DNA of 64,000 nt from Colwellia sp. Lineage in GTDB: Bacteria; Pseudomonadota; Gammaproteobacteria; Enterobacterales; Alteromonadaceae. Numbering within the stretch: the stretch's first letter is position 1; the number at the start of each line of letters is the position of its first letter. Under the pieces are notes generated by a model. The model had not been told where the DNA came from. It made no database searches and saw only the letters and a program-made list of their open reading frames with translations. Below are positions 26,161 through 35,047 of the stretch, in pieces. Position numbers and translations under genes: made by a program. The DNA lies in contig JABSOZ010000002.1 of the NCBI GenBank assembly GCA_013215295.1, forward strand, positions 434,001-498,000, given 5' to 3'.

Positions 26161-28098
26161 TCAATCAGTAGAACCTAAATGTTGTTTTAGAAAGTTGTTC
26201 ATCGCATTAAAAGCAGCATGCCGATTACTTTGTATGGACAGATGGTGATCGCCATTTTCAAACTCAACATATTCTACTGATTTATCTAAATCTGTTAGTT
26301 TATCGAAAAACTTTCGACTTTGCCCCACACTCACCACTGAATCGTTGTCACCGTGAAGCAACAAGATTGGAATGGTAATATTTTTGGCTTGGTAAAAAGG
26401 AGAGCGCGCTTCTAGGTCATCAATATTTTTACCGATTTGATTTTCAACAAACTTTTTATTTGTGTAAAAACGACTCCTGAATACGATACTTCGAAGATCG
26501 TTTACTCCGGCAAAACTTATTGCGCATTTAAATAAATCAGGCGTTTTAACTGCCGCCATGGCTGCTGCATAACCACCGTAACTCGCTCCAACAATGCACA
26601 TTTTCTGTGGGTCGGCAATTTTTTCAGACACTAACCACTTGGCTGCATCTGTTAAATCATCTTGCATGATCAGTCCCCACCCTTTCATTTGGCTTTGTGC
26701 GAATTGATAACCATAGCCAGATGACCCACGAAAATTAGGACGAAAAACAGCATATCCACGGTTTACAAAAAATGAGGTCCAATAATCGAACCCATCACTT
26801 TCACGAGCACCAGGTCCTCCATGTGGAAATAATATCGTCGCTACTGGCCCTTTCATACCTTTAGGCCTTGTAAGAAAACCCTCAATTTTTGTCCCATCTG
26901 CCGTCGCGTATTCTACAAGCTGATGTTCAGGTAAATTGGCCTCTATTAGCTCAGGGTATTGAGTCATCAAACGGTTCACTTTACCGGTTTTTCTATTTGC
27001 CAGATAATAGGCTCCAGGCGTGTAATCATTTTCCGTATAGAAAATGTAGACATATTCGTCTTGACTAAAATCAACCAGGTAATTCTCAGTTTTAGGCCTA
27101 GCCGCATCTAATCTTTCCTGAAGACTCTTACGACTTTCATCCCAATAAATGTTTCCTCTAATATGATGAATACCAATTACATTACGTGTTTTCTTAGAAT
27201 AAATAAGCGAACCATCAACATCGTAATCTTTATCTGAAAACACCAGTTCGTGAACTTCTGTGCTTAGGTCAACTTTAAAAAGCGCTTTTTTATCATTTTC
27301 ATATCGACTGTAGTAAAGAATGTTGGGATTTTTGTCAAAACCTAGAGCGTTTATTGCAGGCTCATCCAAACCATTGTATTTGAACAACGTCTGCCATTTT
27401 TGATCATTATCTTCTCGTACAAATATTTCGACTATCCCTGTTTTATAATTTAAAGAATGACCTAATCTAACTAGCCCTTGTTGGTCGGTCATCCATTGTC
27501 TAATTTTTAATTTACGATTTTCAACTTTGCTGGCTTTAGAAGTATTGATATTAAGTTTGAATACGCTAGGTAAATTAGCGTTTTTTGCATCTAAGGCAAT
27601 AAGTATATGTTCTGGATCATCAGGTAGAAAGTCGATCACCTTATCTTCATGCTGTGAACGATGCCGCATATTAAACACTGTTTTGTCGTTAATTAATCGT
27701 CTTTGAACAGGCTCTTCAGCACCTAAATCAATCGCTAATAGCTGAGTGTAATCAACTTTTTCACCATTGAGGTGGCGAGTAAATTTTGCCGCCAGCAACA
27801 AAGTTTCATTATTCCCCCACCTTAACCATTTTATTTTATTGGTAACGTTATCAGTCTGGAGTAAGGTTTTAAGTATACCGCTACTCAAATCAACATACAT
27901 TAACGACGTCAAATCTGGGTTTTCTCTATTTTGGATATAGGCAATTTTACTCCCATCAGGTGATAGGATTGGTGAATTAATATTTGGCAGTCTGCTGAAT
28001 GCCTCAACAGGTAATTCTATAGCAGCGACACTATTAATGAATAAAATAGTAATAGACAATATAAAGGTTCTAAAATAAAACAGGGGGGCGTTGGTCAT
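26161..28098 (-). CDS. Secreted S9 family prolyl-oligopeptidase-like peptidase (paralogue 1)
   Basis: 645 residues. An N-terminal hydrophobic signal (FILSITILFINSVAA) suggests export. The front two thirds is a WD/TolB-like propeller (SPDGSKIAYIQNRENP). The C-terminal alpha/beta hydrolase has the nucleophile Ser506 in GASYGGYAA, the oxyanion HGG in LFPHGGPGARESDG, Asp in LLHGDNDSVV and His in GDHHL, so the triad is complete. S9 enzymes of this kind release dipeptides or cut short peptides, often after proline. It stands beside the hydroxyproline locus and is paralogous to the gene at 32101. The link to collagen peptides is an inference. Confidence 0.9.
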   Translation of the reverse strand: MTNAPLFYFRTFILSITILFINSVAAIELPVEAFSRLPNINSPILSPDGSKIAYIQNRENPDLTSLMYVDLSSGILKTLLQTDNVTNKIKWLRWGNNETLLLAAKFTRHLNGEKVDYTQLLAIDLGAEEPVQRRLINDKTVFNMRHRSQHEDKVIDFLPDDPEHILIALDAKNANLPSVFKLNINTSKASKVENRKLKIRQWMTDQQGLVRLGHSLNYKTGIVEIFVREDNDQKWQTLFKYNGLDEPAINALGFDKNPNILYYSRYENDKKALFKVDLSTEVHELVFSDKDYDVDGSLIYSKKTRNVIGIHHIRGNIYWDESRKSLQERLDAARPKTENYLVDFSQDEYVYIFYTENDYTPGAYYLANRKTGKVNRLMTQYPELIEANLPEHQLVEYATADGTKIEGFLTRPKGMKGPVATILFPHGGPGARESDGFDYWTSFFVNRGYAVFRPNFRGSSGYGYQFAQSQMKGWGLIMQDDLTDAAKWLVSEKIADPQKMCIVGASYGGYAAAMAAVKTPDLFKCAISFAGVNDLRSIVFRSRFYTNKKFVENQIGKNIDDLEARSPFYQAKNITIPILLLHGDNDSVVSVGQSRKFFDKLTDLDKSVEYVEFENGDHHLSIQSNRHAAFNAMNNFLKQHLGSTD

Positions 28099-28392
28099 TG
28101 ATTGTAGCTCTTTCGAATGTTATTTGAAAAACTGTTAATGGTTTGAAAATTATTTTAACAGAATATTAACTTTTTCATGTAATTAGTTTTAGTAAAAGTA
28201 ATGTAATTATGCGGAAATTTTGTTTAACAAAAAGAACAAACAATGAAAGTATCGCCATGGTTGATGATATTAACAGTTTTTCAGTTAAGCTAAATAGTCC
28301 TTAGAAGCAGAGGCTTAAAGGTTTTTTAAGCTTGTATATTCTAAATATATTCGACGGGTTATATGGGGGGTAAAAGAAAAGTCTGTGGTGAT
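28099..28392. other. Intergenic region upstream of S9 peptidase 1
   Basis: About 290 nt of AT-rich DNA with the promoter area of the minus-strand S9 gene. No reading frame or RNA motif is recognised. Confidence 0.45.
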
Positions 28393-28429
28393 AAAAAAAG
28401 ACCACTTAACTAAAAAGAGTTAAGTGGCC
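28393..28429 (-). terminator. Terminator of the sigma-factor operon
   Basis: Stem CCACTTAACT / AGTTAAGTGG with a 6-nt loop. On the minus strand it is followed by a TTTTTTT run. It ends the three-gene unit that starts at 30761. Confidence 0.85.
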
Positions 28430-28479
28430 AAACATGTCCCTGTCCAAGAGAATTTTACTAACGTTATGCGGTATTTCTT

Positions 28480-29421
28480 TTAAAATTGATAATGTTGACT
28501 TTTTTTAGTTAATTTAGAAACCGTGATTTTATCTGCAGAACAGTCACTGATATCGTTTTTAGTAAACACGAGAATACTATCTTTGTAACGACGACCATCT
28601 TTTTCACCTGCTGATTTTAAAATAACATTAACATGTTCATTTTTAGGTAATGCCTTTAAGCCATTGCCGTATAAACAAAGGGTTTCTGTTAAAGATGTTT
28701 TCAAGCCTTGATAATAAGCACCCCGAGCTTTTTCTTGTGCAATTTTCTGAGCTTGTTGCTTTTTCTGTAATTGATCACTTTTTACTTTGAAGGCTTTTTC
28801 GTCCAAAGCAAGTTTAGCTTCTTGTTTGTTAAGTGCTGCAAGCTCAGATTTCAGCTCTTTTTTATTTTCGTCATCCGATCTGCGAAGCCTATATTCAATA
28901 TCACGTTTTTCTCGAGCCACATCTCTTAATTCATAAGACAGGTCACGTTGCTCTTCACGTAACTCTCGGTAGCCTTCACGATTATGTTCAAAAGACTCCA
29001 TTGCATGTTCGTAGGCTTGAGATGCTTCTTCCATACTGCGAGCAACAGACCTATTCATTTGATTTTCAAATTCAATCTCAGCATTCGAACTTCTACTTGG
29101 AACGACCGGCGCAATTGGTGCAATGGGTGGTACAGGGAAATCTGGCATGGCAAAATTAAAGTTGAAATTTCCCCAGCGATTATTACCTGAGCTCGAATTA
29201 ATAGTAAAGACTATCCCCTGCCCTTTTAAATATGTACTTTCGATACCCGTTATTCTTGACCCTTTTCGGCTTTCTTGCGTACTCACTGACGATTTTATAA
29301 TATTGCTCATAATATCCAGTTGCTTGTGCATTCCAGCATACTGATTATTATCTGCGGCTGTGACAGTAGTAACGGTTAAAGCAAATAAAGCACAAGGGAT
29401 GAACGTTGTTAATTTTTTCAT
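28480..29421 (-). CDS. Secreted coiled-coil protein of the sigma-factor operon
   Basis: 313 residues, not recognised as a named family. A signal peptide (cleavage likely after TVTAA) sends it to the periplasm. A Pro-rich hinge (FPVPPIAPIAPVVPS) at about 95-112 is followed by a long charged coiled coil (about 140-240; e.g. RELREEQRDLSYELRDVARE) and a C-terminal globular part with two cysteines (TLCLYG and SDCSAD) that could pair. Third gene of a co-directional unit with an ECF sigma factor and a membrane anti-sigma-like protein, and followed by a terminator. It could be an envelope sensor or a stress effector; this is inference only. Confidence 0.7.
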   Translation of the reverse strand: MKKLTTFIPCALFALTVTTVTAADNNQYAGMHKQLDIMSNIIKSSVSTQESRKGSRITGIESTYLKGQGIVFTINSSSGNNRWGNFNFNFAMPDFPVPPIAPIAPVVPSRSSNAEIEFENQMNRSVARSMEEASQAYEHAMESFEHNREGYRELREEQRDLSYELRDVAREKRDIEYRLRRSDDENKKELKSELAALNKQEAKLALDEKAFKVKSDQLQKKQQAQKIAQEKARGAYYQGLKTSLTETLCLYGNGLKALPKNEHVNVILKSAGEKDGRRYKDSILVFTKNDISDCSADKITVSKLTKKSQHYQF

Positions 29422-29467
29422 GGTCTTACTCCTCTGAAGTCTAACTAGCTGGTTTTGTTGCTAAACC

Positions 29468-30220
29468 TTAGCCGTTTGAATTTAAATTTTTTGTGTTAAT
29501 AGATTGATAATTAATATTTTTATTTTGTAGCGACTGATAGTTAATTACACTTTCAATCTGTTGAAATTTAATTTTATTATCTAATGAGTCATCGGCACGT
29601 TGAGCGTTTATATACTGAATAAAATCACCAATATCTTCTTTACGCTCTTGTCGAGATGCCCCCATAAGATAACTCGCTAATTGCAGGTTATTATCTTGTT
29701 GTTTCACTTTAATATCGGCTGCATAGTTTGCGAGTACTACTTGTTGTTCGCTGGCAAATAGTTGAAGCTTTTGGTCGACTTTAGCATTCACTAAAATATC
29801 GATTTCTGCTTGGCTGTAACCTGATGGTTGTTTATCACCGAAGGTCAATAACAAACCGTTATCGTTGATTACAAATTCAACTTTAAACAATACCAATGCC
29901 AGTGCAAATACAGAAAAAGCCATCGACATTGCAGGTAATCCTCCCCATTGCCACCATGGTGTTTCATCACTCTCAAAAGCAGCAGCTCGATCCCAATCAG
30001 GCACATTCTGCTCAGCTTGTAAGCTTTCTTGGTGTTCGATCGTTATTGCTGTTTTCAATCGTTCTTGCCAAATGGTTTCTTCATCTGTACTGGCATTACT
30101 CATTACTTGCTGGCTTTGGTTATCTTTAAGCGAGTCATTGCCTGAACCTTTGAGTGAATCTGAACGGTCGAGCCATTTTTCAAAGGCTTGCTCTGACGTT
30201 AGTTTTTTATCTTCAGGCAT
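29468..30220 (-). CDS. Single-pass membrane protein, probable anti-sigma factor
   Basis: 250 residues from the ATG at 30220, chosen for GGAG seven bases upstream; a TTG at 30226 is also open. It overlaps the end of the sigma gene by 8 nt, which suggests coupled translation. An acidic, soluble N-terminus (about 1-90, containing EQAFEKWLDRSD) precedes one membrane segment (MSMAFSVFALALVLFKVEFV) and a C-terminal periplasmic part with Gln-rich helices. This is the layout of anti-sigma factors, but no cysteine occurs in the protein, so the zinc HxxxCxxC motif is absent. Assigned by position and topology. Confidence 0.7.
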   Translation of the reverse strand: MPEDKKLTSEQAFEKWLDRSDSLKGSGNDSLKDNQSQQVMSNASTDEETIWQERLKTAITIEHQESLQAEQNVPDWDRAAAFESDETPWWQWGGLPAMSMAFSVFALALVLFKVEFVINDNGLLLTFGDKQPSGYSQAEIDILVNAKVDQKLQLFASEQQVVLANYAADIKVKQQDNNLQLASYLMGASRQERKEDIGDFIQYINAQRADDSLDNKIKFQQIESVINYQSLQNKNINYQSINTKNLNSNG

Positions 30221-30761
30221 AATCAAACTCCAAATGATCTTTTAATTTATCTAATCCGCTATATAAACGAGATTTAACCGTATTTACAGAAATACCTAAT
30301 TGCTTGGCTATATCGTCAAACGTACAGTGTTGAAAGAATTTTAATTCAACCACTAATTTTTGATTTACCGGTAACGTTTGTAACGCTTTATGCAAAGCAT
30401 TTGCTTGTTGGCCTGAAACTGCTCGGTATTCTGGACACTCATCGCTAGTTTCATCATACTGCTCTGGGAGATCATCAAGCGATTGTGTCGGCCTTTTACG
30501 ACGATAAAATTCAATACATCTATAGTGAGCAATTTTAAACATCCAACCTTTAAAAGGGCTATCACCACGAAATGTCGATAAATTTCTAAACACAGCCACA
30601 AAAACATCTTGCATTAAGTCCATTGCATCAGCCGGATTACTCACCATTCGTAGGGTATAGTTATATAAATTTTTCTCATAACGTTTTACTAACGCCACCC
30701 AAGCCGACTTTTTACCTTTGAGTGCTTGCTTGACTAATGTTTCATCGCTTCGTTCGAACAC
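30213..30761 (-). CDS. ECF-type RNA polymerase sigma factor
   Basis: 182 residues, starting with GTG preceded by AGGA. Sigma region 2 (ADAMDLMQDVFVAVFRNLST, then FKGWMFKIAHYRCIEFYRRK) and region 4 (LPVNQKLVVELKFFQHCTFD, then IAKQLGISVNTVKSRLYSGL) are complete, with a short acidic linker between them. It would direct RNA polymerase to a small regulon, controlled by the membrane protein encoded next. The target regulon is unknown; self-regulation of the three-gene unit is typical for ECF systems. No promoter motif could be shown convincingly in the 210 nt upstream. Confidence 0.92.
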   Translation of the reverse strand: MFERSDETLVKQALKGKKSAWVALVKRYEKNLYNYTLRMVSNPADAMDLMQDVFVAVFRNLSTFRGDSPFKGWMFKIAHYRCIEFYRRKRPTQSLDDLPEQYDETSDECPEYRAVSGQQANALHKALQTLPVNQKLVVELKFFQHCTFDDIAKQLGISVNTVKSRLYSGLDKLKDHLEFDYA

Positions 30762-30971
30762 AAATATTCCTTTTGTTTTTCAATTGAGATGCTCTTATAT
30801 TTGTTGGTTACTATAGATGTCGTTATAGCACAGTAAATAGTTCTAAATTTAATAAAATTAAATAACAAAAAAATAAGCTATTGATTTATTGCGCTTTTAA
30901 ATGAGTCTTTAATTTTCATTATCATCCTTTGATATTAAAAATCGGGCTTAACTCTCATCGTTCACTAATGA

Positions 30972-31865
30972 TTATTTCAATAATGTAGAAATCACTGCTG
31001 AAAGTTGATTATATAAAGCATTTCTCATAGACGTTTTCCGCCATACGACACCAATTTCTCGATAATAATCTCGATCTAACGGTGCAATGGTTAATCCTTC
31101 ATTTTTACCTACATCTTTATTTACTGCCATTTCAGGTAAAAAAGTAAATCCTTGGTGAAAGGCGGTCATCTGTACAAGCGTAGATAAACTTGAAGCCGAA
31201 AAGGAGTTAATACGAGATTTATCCGCAAGTTGACATGCCGACAAGGCATGTTCAGTGAGACAATGCTCTGATGACAAGAGAAAAATACTTTGCTCTGGTA
31301 AATGTTGATAATTCGCCGTTTGTTTAAATTTGTTGACCAGCTCTTCATCACCCGCCATAAAGAATCGGTCCTTACCCACTACCTTACAATGAAAGTTATT
31401 CACCGCAACGGGCAAAGCTAAAATCAGCAAGTCTATTTCACCATTGTTTAGTAATTTGATTAAATTTTCCGTGGTATCTTCACGCAGAAATAGATCGAGC
31501 TCTGGCAGATTACTTTGGCATGCTTGAACGAAGTCGGTTAATAAAAAGGGGGCTATTGTTGGAATACAACCAATTTTCACTGCACCGCTATATTCATTAC
31601 CTTGCTGTTTTGCAAAACTTACCAATTCGTTTGCCGACACTAACAGCTGTCGAGATTTTTCAACCACTTCAATCCCTTGTGCAGTGAAAATAAAGGACTT
31701 ATTGTCTCGTTCAATTAATTGGCAATTTAAATGTTCCTCCAATTTCAAAATAGCACTGCTTAATGTCGACTGGCTAACAAAACATGCAGCTGCCGCTCGA
31801 TGAAAGTTCTGCTCTTGATAAAGTGCAATTAAATAGCGCAAATGTTTAAGGTTAGGTAAAAACAT
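30972..31865 (-). CDS. oxyR: OxyR-type LysR family peroxide regulator
   Basis: 297 residues from the ATG at 31865, preferred over 31877 because the sequence then aligns with OxyR and a GAG lies upstream. The N-terminal LysR helix-turn-helix (NFHRAAAACFVSQSTLSSAI) is followed by the effector domain. The redox pair is conserved: Cys202 and Cys211 in HCLTEHALSAC, with the spacing of nine seen between Cys199 and Cys208 of the E. coli protein. This supports peroxide sensing by disulfide formation. No catalase or peroxiredoxin gene is adjacent; the divergent neighbour is an S9 peptidase. Confidence 0.85.
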   Translation of the reverse strand: MFLPNLKHLRYLIALYQEQNFHRAAAACFVSQSTLSSAILKLEEHLNCQLIERDNKSFIFTAQGIEVVEKSRQLLVSANELVSFAKQQGNEYSGAVKIGCIPTIAPFLLTDFVQACQSNLPELDLFLREDTTENLIKLLNNGEIDLLILALPVAVNNFHCKVVGKDRFFMAGDEELVNKFKQTANYQHLPEQSIFLLSSEHCLTEHALSACQLADKSRINSFSASSLSTLVQMTAFHQGFTFLPEMAVNKDVGKNEGLTIAPLDRDYYREIGVVWRKTSMRNALYNQLSAVISTLLK

Positions 31866-32100
31866 AGAACAACTCATAAAAGATAATTACGATTAATTTA
31901 TCACATAACAATTTGATATAACGATTAAAAATAAACCTCTGTATTAGCACAATACATATATACTCTTTAACTGTTTTAAACCTTTATTAATATAAAGCAG
32001 TATGTTGGTAGCAATATAAGAGAAATTCAATCTTGCCATTTCGTTAATATTTTGTTACAAATAGCGTAGGAATAATAAAAATTTAAATCAAGGAAATTAA

Positions 32101-34047
32101 ATGTTACGAATCATAAACGTGGCTTTGATGTTGAGCATTATCTCTTTCAATACCATTGCGAAAACCCCACTTATCCCTCTAGAACACTTTACACAAATGC
32201 CAATGGTGTCAACGCCTTCTATTTCACCCGATGGAAAAAACATTGCGGTGATCCTGAACCAAGGAGAGTTTACTCAAGTGGCTGTAATACCTTTTAACAA
32301 AAGTAGTAATGTTAAGGTATTACTACAATTAGGTGTTGAAAAATTTAGAATCGATGATATTAATTGGGGAAATAACGGACGTATTCTTGTGTCGGTTTCA
32401 CAACCTTACAAAATTGATAAGAGAAGATATAGAACATCTCATTTGTATTCAGTTAAAATTGATGGCAGTGGTCTTTTTGAAATTCGTAAAAGAAGTAAAG
32501 ACCCCGTCTCCTTTTATTATAATAGCCCTAGTTTATTAAGCCTACTCGATGATGATCCTGAACATATTCTTGTTACCATAAGAGATCCACGAGATAATAA
32601 TTATTCATCTGTTTATAAAGTCAATATTGAAGATGGTGATTTTGACAAATATCTCCCTAACTCAAATCGTATTGTTAGCTGGGGTGTTAATCGCACTGGT
32701 GAAGTTCTTCTTGCTGTTGGGATCGATAAAAGCCCCGATAAAGATATTAATTATATTTATACCCGCAAAGATTCAGATGCCGACTGGCAGTTAGTGAAAA
32801 CCAGAGAAGCTTATCAATCAGATACCTTTAATGTCGTAATGTATGAACAAGATACAAATTCCATTATTGTTCACTCTGATCATACTGAAAATGAGAGTGA
32901 TGTAATTAAAAGTTCATTATGGCGCTATCACATTGAAAGCGGTAAATATGAGTTGTTGGGTAAAGCACCTGAAAATTACGATGTTACCGACACTATAATT
33001 CGCAGAGAAGGTAAAGTAAGAAAAGTCATTGGTTATGAATACAATGACGGTTTCACACGTTATGTTTACTTTGATAAAAAGAGTGACGCTTTAGCGATGC
33101 AGCTTCGCAGTATCTTTGCTAAAAAAGATTTACAAACCAACATTTATGACTGGGATCATAAAAAAGAACGTTTTATTATTGTCACATTCAGTGACCGTAA
33201 AGCTGCTCAATACTATTTATTTGATAAAAAAGCCAATAAATTATCAAAATGGTACGGGCAATTTCCACAGTTAAATAAGCAGGAATTAGCCAAAGTTCAG
33301 CCTTTTGATTTTAAAGCCAGAGATGGCATGAAACTGCATGGTTATTTAACCCTGCCTAACAATGTAAAAAATCCACCTATTATTTTATACCCACATGGTG
33401 GACCTTATAGACGTGATTCACAAAGCTTTGATACATTTGTGCAAATGTTTGCTAGCCGAGGATATGCGGTATTACAAGTTAATTTCCGAGGTTCTACCGG
33501 CTATGGGAATAGATACCAAACTGCTGGATATAACCAATGGGGTAAAAAAATGCAAACTGATTTACTCGATGCTATGCAATGGGTGAAAGAGTCCGGCAAA
33601 GCTAATACCGACAACGCTTGTATTGTCGGTGGAAGTTATGGCGGTTATGCAGCATTAGTTGCCGGTTTTCAAACACCTGACATGTTTAAATGTATTATTA
33701 GTATTGCCGGTATCTCAGATATGGAAGCGCAAATAGCTCATTGGAACATTTTTGGCAGTGACGGATATGTTGATAACGCAGTCAGTAAAAACCCAGAAGA
33801 AATGGCTAAGGTTTCACCGATAAATCATGTGAGTAAATTTAAAGCACCGGTATTATTGATTCATGGTAAATCAGATGTAAGAGTTAGCTATTATCAGTCG
33901 GATAAAATGTATGATGCTCTGAAGAGTGCAGGTAAAGAAGTTGAATTTGAGGTTTTTAATTTTGGAACTCATCATTTAAATGACGCATCGAATCGTACGA
34001 AAGCGATGACAATGATGGAAGCATTTTTAACCAAACATTTGGGATAG
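32101..34047 (+). CDS. Secreted S9 family prolyl-oligopeptidase-like peptidase (paralogue 2)
   Basis: 648 residues with an N-terminal signal (ALMLSIISFNTIAK) and the same build as the enzyme at 26161: propeller-like front part (SPDGKNIAVILNQ), then an alpha/beta hydrolase with Ser512 in GGSYGGYAA, HGG in LYPHGGPYRRDS, Asp in IHGKSDVRVS and His in GTHHL. The triad is intact. A clean ribosome site (AAGGAA) precedes the ATG. The two paralogues are clearly diverged rather than a recent tandem copy. It is divergent from oxyR and followed by a terminator. Confidence 0.9.
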   Translation: MLRIINVALMLSIISFNTIAKTPLIPLEHFTQMPMVSTPSISPDGKNIAVILNQGEFTQVAVIPFNKSSNVKVLLQLGVEKFRIDDINWGNNGRILVSVSQPYKIDKRRYRTSHLYSVKIDGSGLFEIRKRSKDPVSFYYNSPSLLSLLDDDPEHILVTIRDPRDNNYSSVYKVNIEDGDFDKYLPNSNRIVSWGVNRTGEVLLAVGIDKSPDKDINYIYTRKDSDADWQLVKTREAYQSDTFNVVMYEQDTNSIIVHSDHTENESDVIKSSLWRYHIESGKYELLGKAPENYDVTDTIIRREGKVRKVIGYEYNDGFTRYVYFDKKSDALAMQLRSIFAKKDLQTNIYDWDHKKERFIIVTFSDRKAAQYYLFDKKANKLSKWYGQFPQLNKQELAKVQPFDFKARDGMKLHGYLTLPNNVKNPPIILYPHGGPYRRDSQSFDTFVQMFASRGYAVLQVNFRGSTGYGNRYQTAGYNQWGKKMQTDLLDAMQWVKESGKANTDNACIVGGSYGGYAALVAGFQTPDMFKCIISIAGISDMEAQIAHWNIFGSDGYVDNAVSKNPEEMAKVSPINHVSKFKAPVLLIHGKSDVRVSYYQSDKMYDALKSAGKEVEFEVFNFGTHHLNDASNRTKAMTMMEAFLTKHLG

Positions 34048-34059
34048 GAAAATTTAAAG

Positions 34060-34094
34060 AACGATGAGTTAACATTCAATTCATCGTTTTCTTT
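34060..34094 (+). terminator. Terminator after S9 peptidase 2
   Basis: Stem AACGATGA / TCATCGTT with a 13-nt loop and a TTCTTT tail. Confidence 0.6.
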
Positions 34095-34153
34095 AATTAC
34101 TTCAAAAGATACGGTAAAGTTATACAATAATTATTATACCTATAGGAATCCCC

Positions 34154-34432
34154 ATGTCACAAGCATCAGCACGCCATTTATTAGTCGATACCGAAGAGCA
34201 ATGTTTAGCCCTTAAATCACAAATTGAAGCAGGTGAAGATTTTGCCGTTGTAGCAAAAGAACATTCAAACTGTCCATCAAAAATGCAAGGTGGTGACTTA
34301 GGCACTTTTGGTCGTGGCCAAATGGTACCTGAATTTGATGAAGTGGTTTTTACGGCAGATTTAAATACTGTGCAAGGCCCGGTAAAAACTCAATTTGGTT
34401 ATCACTTGTTAGAAGTTACCGCTCGCTCTTAA
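34154..34432 (+). CDS. ppiC: Parvulin-type peptidyl-prolyl isomerase PpiC
   Basis: A 92-residue, single-domain cytoplasmic parvulin that speeds cis-trans isomerisation of prolyl bonds. The family core is complete: ARHLLVDTEEQ, FAVVAKEHSNCPSKMQGGDL, GTFGRGQMVPEFDEVVF and QFGYHLLEV. The length equals that of the E. coli PpiC. It has no signal peptide and stands alone. Confidence 0.95.
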   Translation: MSQASARHLLVDTEEQCLALKSQIEAGEDFAVVAKEHSNCPSKMQGGDLGTFGRGQMVPEFDEVVFTADLNTVQGPVKTQFGYHLLEVTARS

Positions 34433-34454
34433 TAAACACACCAACTAAATGAAA

Positions 34455-34512
34455 TCGATAAAAGTAGGCTTCTGATTAAACTATCACCCTTCTTTTATCG
34501 ACTTTTAAACGC
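34455..34512 (+). terminator. Possible terminator after ppiC
   Basis: Inverted repeat TCGATAAAAG / CTTTTATCGA separated by 27 nt, followed by CTTTTAAACGCTC. The large loop makes it a weak candidate. Confidence 0.4.
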
Positions 34513-35047
34513 TCTTTTCTGAAAACAGACCTAAAAAATAATATGTAAAACCTGATAGATTTAAACTTAAACAAGGTCCTTAATATGTCCCCCATAACTT
34601 ATGTTTAATAGTTATAGATGGTTTAACGATTATACCGCCTTAAAATATCTAACATAATTATTTTTTTAAATACAAACGAATAAACTCGCAAAATACTGCC
34701 ATTAAATCGAGTTAATGTTTTGTTAATTATACCTTTAGCTTCGCTTACCTTTACACTTTGGCTATTAGCCTTAACGACTAAATTTACGTGTTATAGATTT
34801 ATTCAATTGAACAAATTTACATTCAATGTAATCATGTAAAAATACAGTGAGCTGAAGTTACGACTTGTATAAATAAAAATAAAAAAAGTCGATTAATTAA
34901 AAGTTAAACAATTAATATACAGCTCATTATTTTCACTTGAAAACACTGTTTTTCAAAGACTATAATACCAAGGGATATTATTTAGCCCCTTGATGAATAC
35001 TGCCTCAATTATTGTTGTAGGCTTTATTGCTAAAATAAGGCGTAGGT
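34513..35047. other. Long AT-rich intergenic region upstream of the FG-GAP lipoprotein gene
   Basis: About 535 nt with no reading frame that resembles a protein and no tRNA or known riboswitch pattern. It presumably carries the promoter for the FG-GAP/haloperoxidase pair. Short imperfect hairpins occur (e.g. CAAGGG / CCCCTTG near 34970-34995). Confidence 0.45.
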
